Assembly (NCBI RefSeq): GCF_036010505.1
Contig: NZ_CP108569.1
Location: 3,607,001 to 3,671,000, forward strand
From: Streptomyces sp. NBC_01197
GTDB taxonomy: Bacteria > Actinomycetota > Actinomycetes > Streptomycetales > Streptomycetaceae
Direction of reading: 5' to 3'
DNA length: 64,000 nt
The notes under the pieces: model-generated
Seen by the model: only the letters and a program-made list of their open reading frames with translations
Database searches by the model: none
What the model was told of the DNA's origin: nothing
Part shown: piece by piece, positions 32,823 to 41,649 of the stretch
Layout: each line of letters opens with the position of its first letter
Numbering within the stretch: the first letter of the stretch is position 1
Translations under genes and position numbers: made by a program

Positions 32823-32830
32823 CTGGTTAC

Positions 32831-33724
32831 ATGGACCTTGAGGTGCGGCATCTCCGCGCACTGTGCGCCATAGCGGACACCGGCAGCCTGCATCGGGCGG
32901 CCCGTGAGCTGGGCATGAGTCAGCCCTCGCTCACCACACAGCTCCGCCGGATCGAGAACTCACTGGGCGGGCAGCTCTTCTCCCGTACCCGCACGGGCTG
33001 TCGGCCCACCCCGCTGGGGCGCACCGTGCTCAGCCGGGCCAGGCCGCTGATCGACGAGATGCGCTCGCTGGTCACCGAGGCGAAGGCCGCCGCCGCACGC
33101 GCGGCCGGGCCCCGGCTGCGGATCGGCGCGACGGCGAGCCGCGCCATCCCCGGCTGGCTGCGCCGGCTGCGCGCCCGGCTGCCCGACACCGAGACCTCGC
33201 TCCACATGGACGTGTCGGCCAACGCACTGCTGCGCCTGGTGGCCTCGGGCCAGCTGGATGTGGCGTTCGTGCACGAGGTCGAGGGGTGCCCGCTGCGCGT
33301 ACCGGACGACCTGGAGATCCGCGTCCTGGTCGAGCGCGAACCGCAGTCCGTGACCCTGGCGGCCGACCACCCGGCGGCCGCCGACCCGGTGGTGAAGCTG
33401 GCCGACCTGGCGGCGGACCAGTGGATGGTCGACCCGACCGTGGACGGCGAATGGGACGGGATGCGCCGGATGCTGCGCGCGGCGGGCCTCAATCCCCGGG
33501 TGCTGCACGGCGATTACCTGACGGCGTTCGCCCTGGTCGCGTCGGGCGAGGTGGTCACGGTCTGCCAGCCGACCACCAGACCCAGACCCGACCTGGTGAT
33601 AAGACCGCTGCACGGGGACCCCCTCGGCGTACGGCTGCTGCTCGCGGCACGGCCCGGGACGGACAGGGCGGAGCTGGACGTGGTGTACGAGGAGCTGGCG
33701 GCGGCGTACGGGGAGTTGCTGTGA
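32831..33724 (+). CDS. snpR: LysR-family activator of snapalysin (SnpR/MprR-like)
   Basis: A 297-residue LysR regulator. The HTH (1-60) is canonical: [40 protein letters not shown] and [14 protein letters not shown]. The effector domain follows ([20 protein letters not shown]). Divergent adjacency to snpA and the T-N11-A dyad in the spacer identify it as the snapalysin regulator by analogy with snpR/mprR of other Streptomyces. It is probably also autoregulatory. The start ATG is leaderless. Confidence 0.87.
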   Translation: MDLEVRHLRALCAIADTGSLHRAARELGMSQPSLTTQLRRIENSLGGQLFSRTRTGCRPTPLGRTVLSRARPLIDEMRSLVTEAKAAAARAAGPRLRIGATASRAIPGWLRRLRARLPDTETSLHMDVSANALLRLVASGQLDVAFVHEVEGCPLRVPDDLEIRVLVEREPQSVTLAADHPAAADPVVKLADLAADQWMVDPTVDGEWDGMRRMLRAAGLNPRVLHGDYLTAFALVASGEVVTVCQPTTRPRPDLVIRPLHGDPLGVRLLLAARPGTDRAELDVVYEELAAAYGELL

Positions 33725-33819
33725 ACCGGACCGGTCACTGAGGGTGAAGTTGCGTTCCCCGTGGAGCCACCGGGGAGTCCGGGTGGCGTCGGCCCGGCAC
33801 ACCTGTCGTACCTTCCGCG

Positions 33820-33825
33820 TACCAT
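33820..33825 (+). promoter_or_regulatory. Leaderless -10 box for the barstar-like gene
   Basis: TACCAT lies 8 nt before ATG 33834; a second match, TACCTT, lies at 33809-33814. No ribosome binding site precedes the start. Confidence 0.45.
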
Positions 33826-33833
33826 CCGCTGCC

Positions 33834-34136
33834 ATGGGCTCCGAACTGGTCGTGGATCTGCGCACGCTGCCGCTCGCCTCACTCGACGATTTCTGGGACG
33901 CGGTGTCCGGGCCGTGCGGGCTGCCCGACTGGTTCGGCCGCAACTTGGACGCCTGGTGGGACGTGGTGGAGACCCGGGGCGTCTCGGAGACGGTGGATGG
34001 GCACGGTCTGCTCGTCGTACGGGCCAGGGCGGCCGGGCTGTTCGCTCCGGGACAGCCGGACGGCGCACGGCTGTCGGCGCTGTTCGCCGACACGACCCGC
34101 GCACGGCTCGACCTGGAGCCCGGCACGGCGGCGTGA
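33834..34136 (+). CDS. Barstar-family protein (ribonuclease inhibitor fold)
   Basis: A 100-residue protein matching the barstar family: LDDFWDAVSGPCGLPDWFGR (17-36) followed by NLDAWWDVV contains the Gly-Leu-Pro-x-W-F-G-R-N-L-D-A block that contacts barnase-type RNases, then a GLLVVRAR strand. Barstar blocks the active site of a secreted RNase before export. No barnase-type RNase is encoded in the window, so the partner is elsewhere, is a toxin domain from a competitor, or is absent. Monocistronic, leaderless. Confidence 0.8.
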   Translation: MGSELVVDLRTLPLASLDDFWDAVSGPCGLPDWFGRNLDAWWDVVETRGVSETVDGHGLLVVRARAAGLFAPGQPDGARLSALFADTTRARLDLEPGTAA

Positions 34137-34298
34137 GTCCTACCCTCTCCAGAGACCGGCCGTTCGGAGCCGGTCGGTCCAAGATCGCCGAAGGCGGTCG
34201 CTAACCTTACGTGTCCGCCCTGGCCAGGGAGCGACTCCCGTCGGCGCGGACTTGTCTCGTACTCGACTCATTGCGAATCATTGCGAAAGGTCTCGCCC

Positions 34299-35915
34299 AT
34301 GGGCATTCGGAGCTTGCTGCGCAAGGTGTTTGGACGCGACCGCGTGGAGTCCGGTGAGCCGTCGGCGGCCACTACCGTTCCGGCACAGGCCGAGCGTACG
34401 ACGACGCCCGCGAAAGCGGCGGACACCGGGACGGCGGGATCGACTTCCGCGGAGTCATCGTCGGAGAAGGTGACATCGTCGGACACGGCACCGGATAAGA
34501 CATCGTCGGAAGCGGTATCAGCGGAACGGGCGGCGTCCGAGGGCGCGTCGTCGGAGAAGCCGCGCACGGTGTCGCTGCCCGCCCAGGCCGACAAGGCGTC
34601 GACGGCCGTCCCCGCCGCCGAGAGGCCGGCGCCGAAGCCGGCGCGCAGGTCCAGTGGCGGGATCGCGTCCGATCTGGTGGCGGAGGCCTTCGACAACCCG
34701 AAGCGGAGGCCGGCGGAGCCGACTGTCCCTGCCCAGGGGAAGGCATCGGACGGAGCCGCACCGGAACGGAAGCCGGAAGTGAAGACTGAGCCGGAGCGGA
34801 AGCCGGAGACTGAGACTGAGCAGGAGCCCGCTCCCGCCGCCGAGGACGCACCGGTCGCCGTTGAGGCGGAGGCTGTTGAGGTGCCGGTGGTTGAGGTGCC
34901 GGTGGTTGAGGCCGAGGCTGAGCCCGTCGCGGCGGAGCCGGAGGCTGCTGCCGAAACGGAGCCGGTTTCCGTCGAGGCGAAGGCCGTTGAGGCGAAGGCC
35001 GTTGAGGCTGAGGCTGTCGAAGCGGAGAAGGCTGAGACTGAGAAGGCTGAGGCTGCTGAGTCTGAGGCGAAGCCCGAGCCCGAGCCGACCGTCACCGAGC
35101 CCGTCCAGGCCGATGCGGAAGCGGAAGCGGAAGCGGGCGCCGAGACAGGCGTCGAGGCAAAGGGAGAGGCAGAGGCAGCGACCGAAGCGGACTCCCAGGC
35201 GGCCGAGGCAACCGAACCCGTGTCCCCGGCGGCGACCGGCGCCACGGCCCCCGCCGACCTCGCGACCCGCGCGCCCCAGCTCGCCAGCGCCTACCAGGCC
35301 GCCGGCGCCGAGATCGACAAGGCCGGGCTGAGCGGGGCCAAGGCCGCCGTCTACCTCGTACTCGACCGGTCGGGTTCCATGCGGCCGTACTACAAGGACG
35401 GCAGCGCGCAGGCCCTCGGCGAGCAGACCCTCGCCCTCGCCGCGCACCTCGACGAGCAGGCCACCGTCCGTGTCGTCTTCTTCTCGACGGACATCGACGG
35501 CACCGGAGAGCTGACGCTCGACGCGTACGAGGGCCGCGTCGACGAGCTGCACGCCGGGCTGGGACGGCTCGGCCGCACCAGCTACCACCGCGCCGTCGAG
35601 GAGGTCGCGGCTCTGCACGCGAAGTCCGCCGACCCCACCGCCCCGGCCCTGGTGATCTTCCAGACGGATGGCGCCCCGGACGCCAAGGTCGTGGCCAAGC
35701 AGGCCATCGCCGAGGTGGCGGACAAGCCGCTGTTCTGGCAGTTCGTGGCCTTCGGCGACCACGAGTCGAAGGCGTTCGACTTCCTGCGGAAGCTGGACGT
35801 CCCGCACGCCGCGTTCTTCCACGCGGGCCCGACCCCGCGCGAGCTGGCCGACTCCGAGGTGTACGAGCAGCTGCTCGCGGCCTTCCCGGCCTGGCTGGCG
35901 GCGCGCAAGGGCTGA
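34299..35915 (+). CDS. VWA-domain protein with long acidic repetitive N-terminal region
   Basis: A 538-residue protein. A short amphipathic start, [14 protein letters not shown], is followed by about 320 low-complexity residues. From about 185 to 285 these are Glu/Ala/Val-rich, with tandem VEVPV and VEAKA units. The C-terminal von Willebrand A domain (about 345-538) has the MIDAS motif DRSGSM, FFSTD and TDGAPD. The VWA part resembles TerF/tellurite-associated VWA proteins that work with TerD-family calcium-binding proteins, but no ter genes are adjacent. Start ATG 34299 has GAAAGG upstream. A 14-bp hairpin follows 24 bp after the stop. Confidence 0.75.
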   Translation: MGIRSLLRKVFGRDRVESGEPSAATTVPAQAERTTTPAKAADTGTAGSTSAESSSEKVTSSDTAPDKTSSEAVSAERAASEGASSEKPRTVSLPAQADKASTAVPAAERPAPKPARRSSGGIASDLVAEAFDNPKRRPAEPTVPAQGKASDGAAPERKPEVKTEPERKPETETEQEPAPAAEDAPVAVEAEAVEVPVVEVPVVEAEAEPVAAEPEAAAETEPVSVEAKAVEAKAVEAEAVEAEKAETEKAEAAESEAKPEPEPTVTEPVQADAEAEAEAGAETGVEAKGEAEAATEADSQAAEATEPVSPAATGATAPADLATRAPQLASAYQAAGAEIDKAGLSGAKAAVYLVLDRSGSMRPYYKDGSAQALGEQTLALAAHLDEQATVRVVFFSTDIDGTGELTLDAYEGRVDELHAGLGRLGRTSYHRAVEEVAALHAKSADPTAPALVIFQTDGAPDAKVVAKQAIAEVADKPLFWQFVAFGDHESKAFDFLRKLDVPHAAFFHAGPTPRELADSEVYEQLLAAFPAWLAARKG

Positions 35916-35939
35916 CGCCTGACAGCACAGGCCGGCCGA

Positions 35940-35971
35940 CCGGGCCCCCGTCCACCTGGACGGGGGCCCGG
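35940..35971 (+). terminator. 14-bp perfect hairpin after the VWA gene
   Basis: Arms CCGGGCCCCCGTCC (35940-35953) and exact complement (35958-35971) with a 4-nt loop, 24 bp after the VWA stop and 47 bp before the metG start. Confidence 0.8.
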
Positions 35972-36005
35972 CGCATATCCGGTCGGAGGCTCGCCGTGAG
36001 GAAGT

Positions 36006-36011
36006 TAGGAT
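36006..36011 (+). promoter_or_regulatory. Leaderless -10 box for metG
   Basis: TAGGAT lies 7 nt before ATG 36019; no ribosome binding site is present. Confidence 0.5.
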
Positions 36012-36018
36012 TTCGACC

Positions 36019-37632
36019 ATGGCGGCCACTGGATCCGAGAAGCAGGGGACGAACGCGTACTACGTATCGACCCCCATTTACTACGTCAACGACGCTCCTC
36101 ACCTGGGCCACGCCTACACGACCGTTGCAGGGGACGTGCTCACGCGCTGGCACCGTCAGCGCGGCGAGAAGGTGTGGTACCTCACCGGCACGGACGAGCA
36201 CGGTCAGAAGATCATGCGCACGGCCGAGGCGAACAACGTCACACCGCAGGAGTGGTGCGACAAGCTCGTCGAAGAGTCCTGGAAGCCCCTCTGGGAGCAT
36301 CTGAACATCGCGAACGACGACTTCATCCGGACGACGGAGAAGCGGCACACGGACCGTGTGCAGGAATTCGTGCAGGACCTGTTCGACAAGGACGAGATTT
36401 ACAAGGGCGGGTACGAAGGCCCGTACTGTGTGGGCTGCGAGGAGTACAAGCTCCCCGGCGACCTGATCGAGGGCGGGCCCGACTTCCCCGGTCAGAAGCT
36501 GTGCCCGATCCACAAGAAGCCGGTGGAGATCCTCAAGGAGGAGAACTACTTCTTCAAGCTGAGCGAGTACGGCCCGAAGCTGCTGGAGTTCTACGAGGCA
36601 AACCCGGGCTTCATCCAGCCGGAGTCGGCGCGCAACGAGGTCGTGAACTTCGTACGGCAGGGGCTTCAGGACCTGTCCATCTCGCGCTCCACCTTCGACT
36701 GGGGCGTCCCGGTGCCGTGGGACGAGAAGCACGTCATCTACGTCTGGGTGGACGCGCTCCTCAACTACGCCACGGCCGTCGGCTACGGCGCCAACCAGCA
36801 GAAGTTCGACGAGACGTTCCCGGCCGACGTGCACCTGGTCGGCAAGGACATCCTGCGCTTCCACGCGGTGATCTGGCCCGCGATGCTGATGGCCCAGGGC
36901 CTGCCGGTGCCCGGCAGGGTCGCGGCGAACGGCTGGCTGATGGTCGGCGGCGAGAAGATGTCGAAGTCGAACCTGACCGGCATCAAGCCGCAGGACCTGA
37001 CCTCGCACTTCGGCGTGGACGCCTACCGCTGGTACTTCCTGCGGGCCATCGCCTTCGGCAGCGACGGATCGTTCTCCTGGGAGGACTTCTCCGCCCGCTA
37101 CACCTCCGAGCTGGCGAACGACTACGGCAACCTCGCCTCGCGCGTGGCCGCCATGGTCGGCAAGTACTACGGCGGAGCCCTGCCGGCCGCTGAGGCCCCG
37201 GGCGCCGCCGAGCAGGCCGTCCAGGAGGGTCTGGCCAAGGCGGTCGCCGAGTCCGACCGGATGATCGGCGAGGAGCTGGACTTCCAGGGCGGCATCCTGG
37301 CGGTCTTCGACTTCGTGAAGCAGGTCAACGGCTACATCACGGAGCAGGAGCCGTGGAAGGTCGCCAAGGACGAGTCGCCGGAGGGCCGGGCCCGCCTCGC
37401 GACCATCCTCTACACGGCGGCCGAGTCGCTGCGCGGTGTCGCGGTCCTGCTGAACGCGGTGATGCCGGAGACCTCGCAGAGCCTGTGGGACTCACTGGGT
37501 GCCGAGGCGGGTCTCGGCGCGCTGGCGGACCAGAAGCTCCAGGAGTCGGGCGTCTGGGGCAGGCTCCCGGCCGGCGCGACGGTGACGAAGGGCGCGGTGC
37601 TGTTCCCGCGCCTGGAAGAGAAGCCCGCGTAG
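36019..37632 (+). CDS. metG: Methionyl-tRNA synthetase
   Basis: A 537-residue class I aminoacyl-tRNA synthetase that charges tRNA-Met. The HIGH motif appears as HLGH (28-31) and the KMSKS loop as KMSKS near 313. A knuckle with CVGCEEYK and LCPIHKK (zinc-type, about 135-175) interrupts the catalytic domain. The C-terminal half is the helical anticodon-binding domain; the extra C-terminal dimerisation domain of longer MetRS is absent, as in other actinobacteria. Start ATG is leaderless by position. A very strong 18-bp hairpin follows. It is an essential gene and a useful marker of core, origin-proximal chromosome together with aspS. Confidence 0.97.
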   Translation: MAATGSEKQGTNAYYVSTPIYYVNDAPHLGHAYTTVAGDVLTRWHRQRGEKVWYLTGTDEHGQKIMRTAEANNVTPQEWCDKLVEESWKPLWEHLNIANDDFIRTTEKRHTDRVQEFVQDLFDKDEIYKGGYEGPYCVGCEEYKLPGDLIEGGPDFPGQKLCPIHKKPVEILKEENYFFKLSEYGPKLLEFYEANPGFIQPESARNEVVNFVRQGLQDLSISRSTFDWGVPVPWDEKHVIYVWVDALLNYATAVGYGANQQKFDETFPADVHLVGKDILRFHAVIWPAMLMAQGLPVPGRVAANGWLMVGGEKMSKSNLTGIKPQDLTSHFGVDAYRWYFLRAIAFGSDGSFSWEDFSARYTSELANDYGNLASRVAAMVGKYYGGALPAAEAPGAAEQAVQEGLAKAVAESDRMIGEELDFQGGILAVFDFVKQVNGYITEQEPWKVAKDESPEGRARLATILYTAAESLRGVAVLLNAVMPETSQSLWDSLGAEAGLGALADQKLQESGVWGRLPAGATVTKGAVLFPRLEEKPA

Positions 37633-37658
37633 TCCACGCACGACCGCTGCACGTCAGA

Positions 37659-37698
37659 CAGGAAGGCCCGGAACCGACCACGGTTCCGGGCCTTCCTG
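37659..37698. terminator. 18-bp perfect hairpin between metG and the Uma2 gene
   Basis: Arms 37659-37676 (begins CAGGAAGGCCCGG) and exact complement 37681-37698 with a 4-nt ACCA loop, followed by TTT. It lies between convergent genes and is the strongest stem noticed in the window. Confidence 0.88.
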
Positions 37699-37738
37699 TT
37701 TCCGGCTGCCGGCTTCGGTCGCCTGATTCCGGCCGGCG

Positions 37739-38326
37739 TCAGCGCACCCAGGCCATGAGCGGCGCGGTGTCCAGCTCGATCCCGACCGGGCCGGGCAGCT
37801 CCACAGTCTTCCCGAACGGAACCGTGACCACCTGTTCGTACCGCACGCCGTCCGGCTGAGAGTGGACCTTGACTTCGCCCGCCTCACGGTCGATCAGCAG
37901 ATAGACGGGGATTCCGGTCTCGGCGTAGGCACGCGGCTTCTCCACCCGGTCCCGGCGGTCGGTGTCGGCGTCGTTCGAAGTGACCTCGACCACCATCAGC
38001 ACACCGTCCGCACTGGCCCACTCACCCTGGCCGACAAAGGTGTCGATCGGAGCGAGAGCCCCATCGGGGCGGGCGTTGCCCTTGCGGTAAGTCTCGATCC
38101 GCAGCCCCTGCTCCGGAAAGAGCCAGAGCCCCTGCTCCGACTGGATACAGACCTGCGTCAGCCAGGCGATGATCCGCCCGTGGTCCCCGTCCGGCACATC
38201 CTTGACCCCCAACTTCCCGTTCACGAACTCCAGACGCACCGCTTCGTCGGTTCGTATGGCATGCCGGGCCAGCTCCTCGAAGACTTCCTGGGTCAGGACT
38301 GTGGACCGCTCTTCCACGACGCTCAC
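37739..38326 (-). CDS. Uma2-family PD-(D/E)xK nuclease-fold protein
   Basis: A 195-residue protein of the Uma2/DUF820 family, restriction-endonuclease-like fold. Landmarks are EVFEELARHA, RLEFVNGKLGVK, RPDGALAP (PD of the motif), DGVLMVVEVTSNDADTDRRD (the E-x-T part) and a final GIPVYLLIDRE strand. Such proteins are abundant in Streptomyces and cyanobacteria, often in multiple copies; their biological role is unsettled. GTG 38326 is preferred because GGAGGAG sits 6 nt upstream; an ATG 10 codons earlier is an alternative. It stands alone, facing metG across the 18-bp hairpin. Confidence 0.8.
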   Translation of the reverse strand: MSVVEERSTVLTQEVFEELARHAIRTDEAVRLEFVNGKLGVKDVPDGDHGRIIAWLTQVCIQSEQGLWLFPEQGLRIETYRKGNARPDGALAPIDTFVGQGEWASADGVLMVVEVTSNDADTDRRDRVEKPRAYAETGIPVYLLIDREAGEVKVHSQPDGVRYEQVVTVPFGKTVELPGPVGIELDTAPLMAWVR

Positions 38327-38392
38327 CACGGTCTCCTCCGGGGTCGGTATCACCATCCAGACTACGGGTCGCCGCACCACGCGGGCGCGGCT

Positions 38393-39196
38393 TCACTCCC
38401 CCAGCATCGAGGCGTCCCCCATGGCCACCACCGGCTTCTTCGCCGGGTCCAGCCAGCGCAGCAGTTCCTTCATCCGGTCCTCCGGCAGGGAGACACAGCC
38501 GTGCGTGGGGCCGCCGTGGTCGACGTGGAACCAGACGCCGCCACCCCGGTTCTTGCCCATCGGGCGGGTCCAGTCGAGCGGGGTGGTGCCGGGCTTGTGG
38601 TTGTAATTGATCGCCACCACGTAGTCGAAGGCGCCCGCCAGCGACTCCCCCTCGAAGCCGGTGCCCGCGGCGACGAAGGAGGACCCGTGGTCGTACGGCA
38701 GGCGGGTGCCGGGGTCCGCCTTGCGGCCGCCCGCGTCGGTCAGGCCGTAGACCCCGGCGGGTGAGTGGAGATCGCCCTGGTAGTGCTTCTCCGTCCAGCC
38801 GTGCAGGGCGTTGTGCGCGGGCCACGGTTCGGAGACCGGCTCCCAGCCCTTGACCGGGTCGCGGACGTAGAGGAGGACGGTGGAGCGGCTGGAGTCCGGT
38901 GCGTCGCCGGTGACGACGACGGCCTGCCGGGCGGACTCCGGGATCTCGGCCAGGGTCTTGGGACCGAGCGCCGGGATCTCCTTGACCTCCTGAAGCTCCG
39001 CGGCCCGGCGCAGCTGCGGCCCCGCCGCGGGCGTCGCGGGTGCTGCGGGTGGCCCGCCGTGACCGCTGTTGTCCTCGACCGCCCGGGCCGGGGCTGTCGT
39101 GTGTCCCGGGAACCCCGAGCACCCGGAGAGCACCAACCCACCGGTGACCAGGGCGGTCGCGACGAGCGCACCTCTGGGAAGTCGGCGAAGAGACAT
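38393..39196 (-). CDS. L,D-transpeptidase (YkuD-like) lipoprotein
   Basis: A 267-residue exported protein. A signal peptide with lipobox LVLSGC suggests lipid anchoring at about Cys26. A Pro/Ala-rich linker follows, then a catalytic domain ending in HVDHGGPTHGCVSLPEDR with nucleophile Cys234 and two upstream His, the YkuD/ErfK active-site pattern (H-G-x-x-H-G-C). L,D-transpeptidases make 3-3 peptidoglycan cross-links. The region between is more divergent than classical Ldt enzymes, so an amidase- or L,D-carboxypeptidase-like role is possible. ATG 39196 has GAAAGG upstream. Confidence 0.8.
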   Translation of the reverse strand: MSLRRLPRGALVATALVTGGLVLSGCSGFPGHTTAPARAVEDNSGHGGPPAAPATPAAGPQLRRAAELQEVKEIPALGPKTLAEIPESARQAVVVTGDAPDSSRSTVLLYVRDPVKGWEPVSEPWPAHNALHGWTEKHYQGDLHSPAGVYGLTDAGGRKADPGTRLPYDHGSSFVAAGTGFEGESLAGAFDYVVAINYNHKPGTTPLDWTRPMGKNRGGGVWFHVDHGGPTHGCVSLPEDRMKELLRWLDPAKKPVVAMGDASMLGE

Positions 39197-39598
39197 GTAC
39201 GAGCCTTTCGTTTTCACGTCGGATCACGTCGGATCACGTCGGGTGCACGCCGTTAACGACTGGTGTGTGCCGTAGGCGTCGTTTCATTTCGGGGAACCCT
39301 GCGAGTTCCCCCCGAGGCTGGCCTCTTTATGGAAGTTGGTGTGACGCTCGATGATGGTTTCGACGTCGTTGTCGCGAATCACGCCCTGCCCAGGGCCTGC
39401 CGTACGACCGGGGCAAGCCGTGCGCGTCGCCGCGCACACACAGACCTGCCGGAATCAGATTGCCCCTGTCCTGGGTCTTGATCTTGACCGGCACGCCGAT
39501 CAGTCCGTCGTACTGGTCCGTCCCGTTCGGCTCACGGCAGGAATCCGGGAGCCGTGGGACGGGGCATGAAGCTGACGGCCCAGAACCTGACAGCACAG
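39197..39598. other. Gene-poor stretch with possible coding debris
   Basis: No intact gene is visible. On the minus strand, one frame (about 39515-39440) reads YDGLIGVPVKIKTQDRG and, after a shift, another (about 39385-39320) reads RDNDVETIIERHTNFHKEA. Both look like ordinary protein rather than GC-driven noise but cannot be joined without a frameshift. The region is slightly less GC-rich than its neighbours. It may be a decayed gene; the family is not recognised with confidence. Confidence 0.35.
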
Positions 39599-39630
39599 AA
39601 CAGCCCCCGGTTGCTCCACCGGGGGCTGTT
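39599..39630. terminator. 13-bp perfect hairpin downstream of aspS
   Basis: Arms AACAGCCCCCGGT (39599-39611) and exact complement (39618-39630), 6-nt loop, beyond the aspS stop on the minus strand and just past the parS site. Confidence 0.75.
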
Positions 39631-39635
39631 GCGCT

Positions 39636-39649
39636 GTTTCACGTGAAAC
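39636..39649. other. parS: parS: ParB-binding centromere-like site
   Basis: GTTTCACGTGAAAC is a perfect 14-bp palindrome identical to the Streptomyces parS consensus. ParB loads here and spreads to organise the origin region for segregation with ParA. It lies 9 bp after the aspS stop codon, between that stop and the 13-bp terminator hairpin, so it is intergenic. Most parS sites cluster near oriC, which supports an origin-proximal location for the window. Identification rests on exact match to the known motif; no other copy was noticed. Confidence 0.88.
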
Positions 39650-39658
39650 CGGCAGGCG

Positions 39659-41479
39659 CTACTTCTCCTGCTTCTCCTGCGAGGGCTGCGTGTCCTGCTT
39701 CTCCTGCGTGTGCTTCGGCGGGGCCGGGGGCTTGCGCAGCTGGATGTTCAGCTCGCGCAGCCGGGTCTCGTCGAGCACCGTGGGGGCGCCCATCATCAGG
39801 TCCTGCGCATTGCCGTTGAGCGGGAAAGCGATCGTCTCGCGGATGTTCGGCTCGTCGGCGAGCAGCATCACGATGCGGTCCACACCCGGGGCGATGCCAC
39901 CGTGCGGCGGGGCGCCGAGGCGGAAGGCGCGCAGCATTCCGGCGAACTCGTGCTCCACGGTCTCCCGGTCGTAGCCGGCGATCTCGAACGCCTTGAGCAT
40001 CAGCTCGGGCTCGTGGTTACGGATGGCGCCCGAGGAGAGCTCGATGCCGTTGCAGACGATGTCGTACTGGTACGCCAGGATGGCGAGCGGGTCCTTCTCC
40101 TCCAGGTCGGCATAGCCGCCCTGGGGCATCGAGAAGGGGTTGTGCGAGAAGTCGATCTTGCCGGTCTCCTCGTCCCTCTCGTACATCGGGAAGTCGACGA
40201 TCCAGCAGAACCGGAACACGTCCTCCTCGAAGTGTCCGGCGCGCTTGGCCGCCTCGACGCGGACCCCGGACATGATCTTGGAGACCTCTTCGAACTCGCC
40301 CGCGCCGAAGAAGACCGCGTGGCCGGGCTTGAGCTCCAGACGCTCGGTGAGCGCCGTGATGTCGGAGTCGGAGAGGAACTTGGCGATCGGTCCGGCGAGC
40401 GTGCCGTCGTCACCGACACGCACCCAGGCCAGACCCTTCGCGCCCTGCTCGACGGCGTACGCACCGAGGCCGTCGAAGAACTTCCGGGACTGGCCCGCGG
40501 TGTCCGGGACGGGCAGCGCGCGGACGTGCTTGCCCGAGAAGGCCTTGAAGCCGGAGTCGGCGAAGACGTCCGAGACATCGACCAGTTCGAGCCGGGCGCG
40601 CAGGTCGGGCTTGTCGTTGCCGTACTTCAGCATCGACTCGCGGAACGGGATCCGCGGGAACGGCGAGGTGACGTGGCGGCCGTTGCCGAACTCCTCGAAG
40701 AGTTCGGTCATCAGCTTCTCGATCGGGCCGAAGACGTCCTCCTGCTCGACGAAGCTCATCTCGACGTCGAGCTGGTAGAACTCGCCCGGCGAGCGGTCCG
40801 CGCGGGCGTCCTCGTCGCGGAAGCAGGGCGCGATCTGGAAGTAGCGGTCGAAGCCCGAGATCATCAGCAGCTGCTTGAACTGCTGCGGGGCCTGCGGGAG
40901 CGCGTAGAACTTGCCCGGGTTGAGCCGGGACGGCACCACGAAGTCACGGGCGCCCTCGGGGGAGGTCGCGGTGAGGATCGGGGTCGCCATCTCGTTGAAG
41001 CCGAGCGCGACCATCTTCGAGCGGATCGAGGCGATCACCGAGGAACGCAGCATGATGTTGCGGTGCATCCGCTCGCGGCGCAGGTCGAGGAAGCGGTACT
41101 CCAGACGCCGCTCCTCGTTGACGCCGTCCTCGGCGTTGATGGTGAAGGGGAGCGGGGCGGCGGCACCGAGCACCTCGACCGCGCCGACCTCGATCTCGAC
41201 CTCGCCGGTCGGCAGTTCCGCGTTGACGTTCTCGGTGCCGCGTGCGGAGACCTTGCCGTCGATACGGACGACCGTCTCCTTGGTGACCTTGGAGAGCGCC
41301 TCGTTGGCGGGGGTGCCGGGGCGGGCGACGAGCTGCGTGATGCCGTAGTGGTCGCGCAGATCGATGAAGAGGATGCCGCCCAGGTCTCGGCGATTGTGCA
41401 GCCAGCCGCTCAGCCGGACGTCGGAGCCGACGTCGGAGGCGCGCAGTTCGCCGCACGTGTGGGACCTGTACCGATGCAT
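39659..41479 (-). CDS. aspS: Aspartyl-tRNA synthetase
   Basis: A 606-residue class II aminoacyl-tRNA synthetase. The N-terminal OB-fold anticodon-binding domain (about 1-105) starts [20 protein letters not shown]. Class II motifs follow: motif 2 region [19 protein letters not shown] and motif 3 [22 protein letters not shown]. The bacterial insertion domain lies between, and length fits bacterial AspRS. A Lys/Gln/Glu-rich tail ([18 protein letters not shown]) ends the protein. The start is the ATG at 41479. It is divergent from the SpoIIE-type phosphatase gene. The parS site and a hairpin lie immediately downstream. Confidence 0.97.
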   Translation of the reverse strand: MHRYRSHTCGELRASDVGSDVRLSGWLHNRRDLGGILFIDLRDHYGITQLVARPGTPANEALSKVTKETVVRIDGKVSARGTENVNAELPTGEVEIEVGAVEVLGAAAPLPFTINAEDGVNEERRLEYRFLDLRRERMHRNIMLRSSVIASIRSKMVALGFNEMATPILTATSPEGARDFVVPSRLNPGKFYALPQAPQQFKQLLMISGFDRYFQIAPCFRDEDARADRSPGEFYQLDVEMSFVEQEDVFGPIEKLMTELFEEFGNGRHVTSPFPRIPFRESMLKYGNDKPDLRARLELVDVSDVFADSGFKAFSGKHVRALPVPDTAGQSRKFFDGLGAYAVEQGAKGLAWVRVGDDGTLAGPIAKFLSDSDITALTERLELKPGHAVFFGAGEFEEVSKIMSGVRVEAAKRAGHFEEDVFRFCWIVDFPMYERDEETGKIDFSHNPFSMPQGGYADLEEKDPLAILAYQYDIVCNGIELSSGAIRNHEPELMLKAFEIAGYDRETVEHEFAGMLRAFRLGAPPHGGIAPGVDRIVMLLADEPNIRETIAFPLNGNAQDLMMGAPTVLDETRLRELNIQLRKPPAPPKHTQEKQDTQPSQEKQEK

Positions 41480-41637
41480 CGTTCATCCAGTTCTTCGCGA
41501 GACAGGCGGGAAGGGTGTACTTCGCACCAGGGTACCGCCGGGCACACCGTGCCTTTACGCCTTTATCGGCCCGGCCCAGCAGCCCGGGAACGGCCGCATG
41601 GACGCACCCTGTGTGGCGGCTGCCGGTCGCACCTTCT

Positions 41638-41643
41638 TAAAGT
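41638..41643 (+). promoter_or_regulatory. Leaderless -10 box for the SpoIIE-type phosphatase gene
   Basis: TAAAGT lies 6 nt before ATG 41650; no ribosome binding site is visible. Confidence 0.5.
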
Positions 41644-41649
41644 GGGTCA

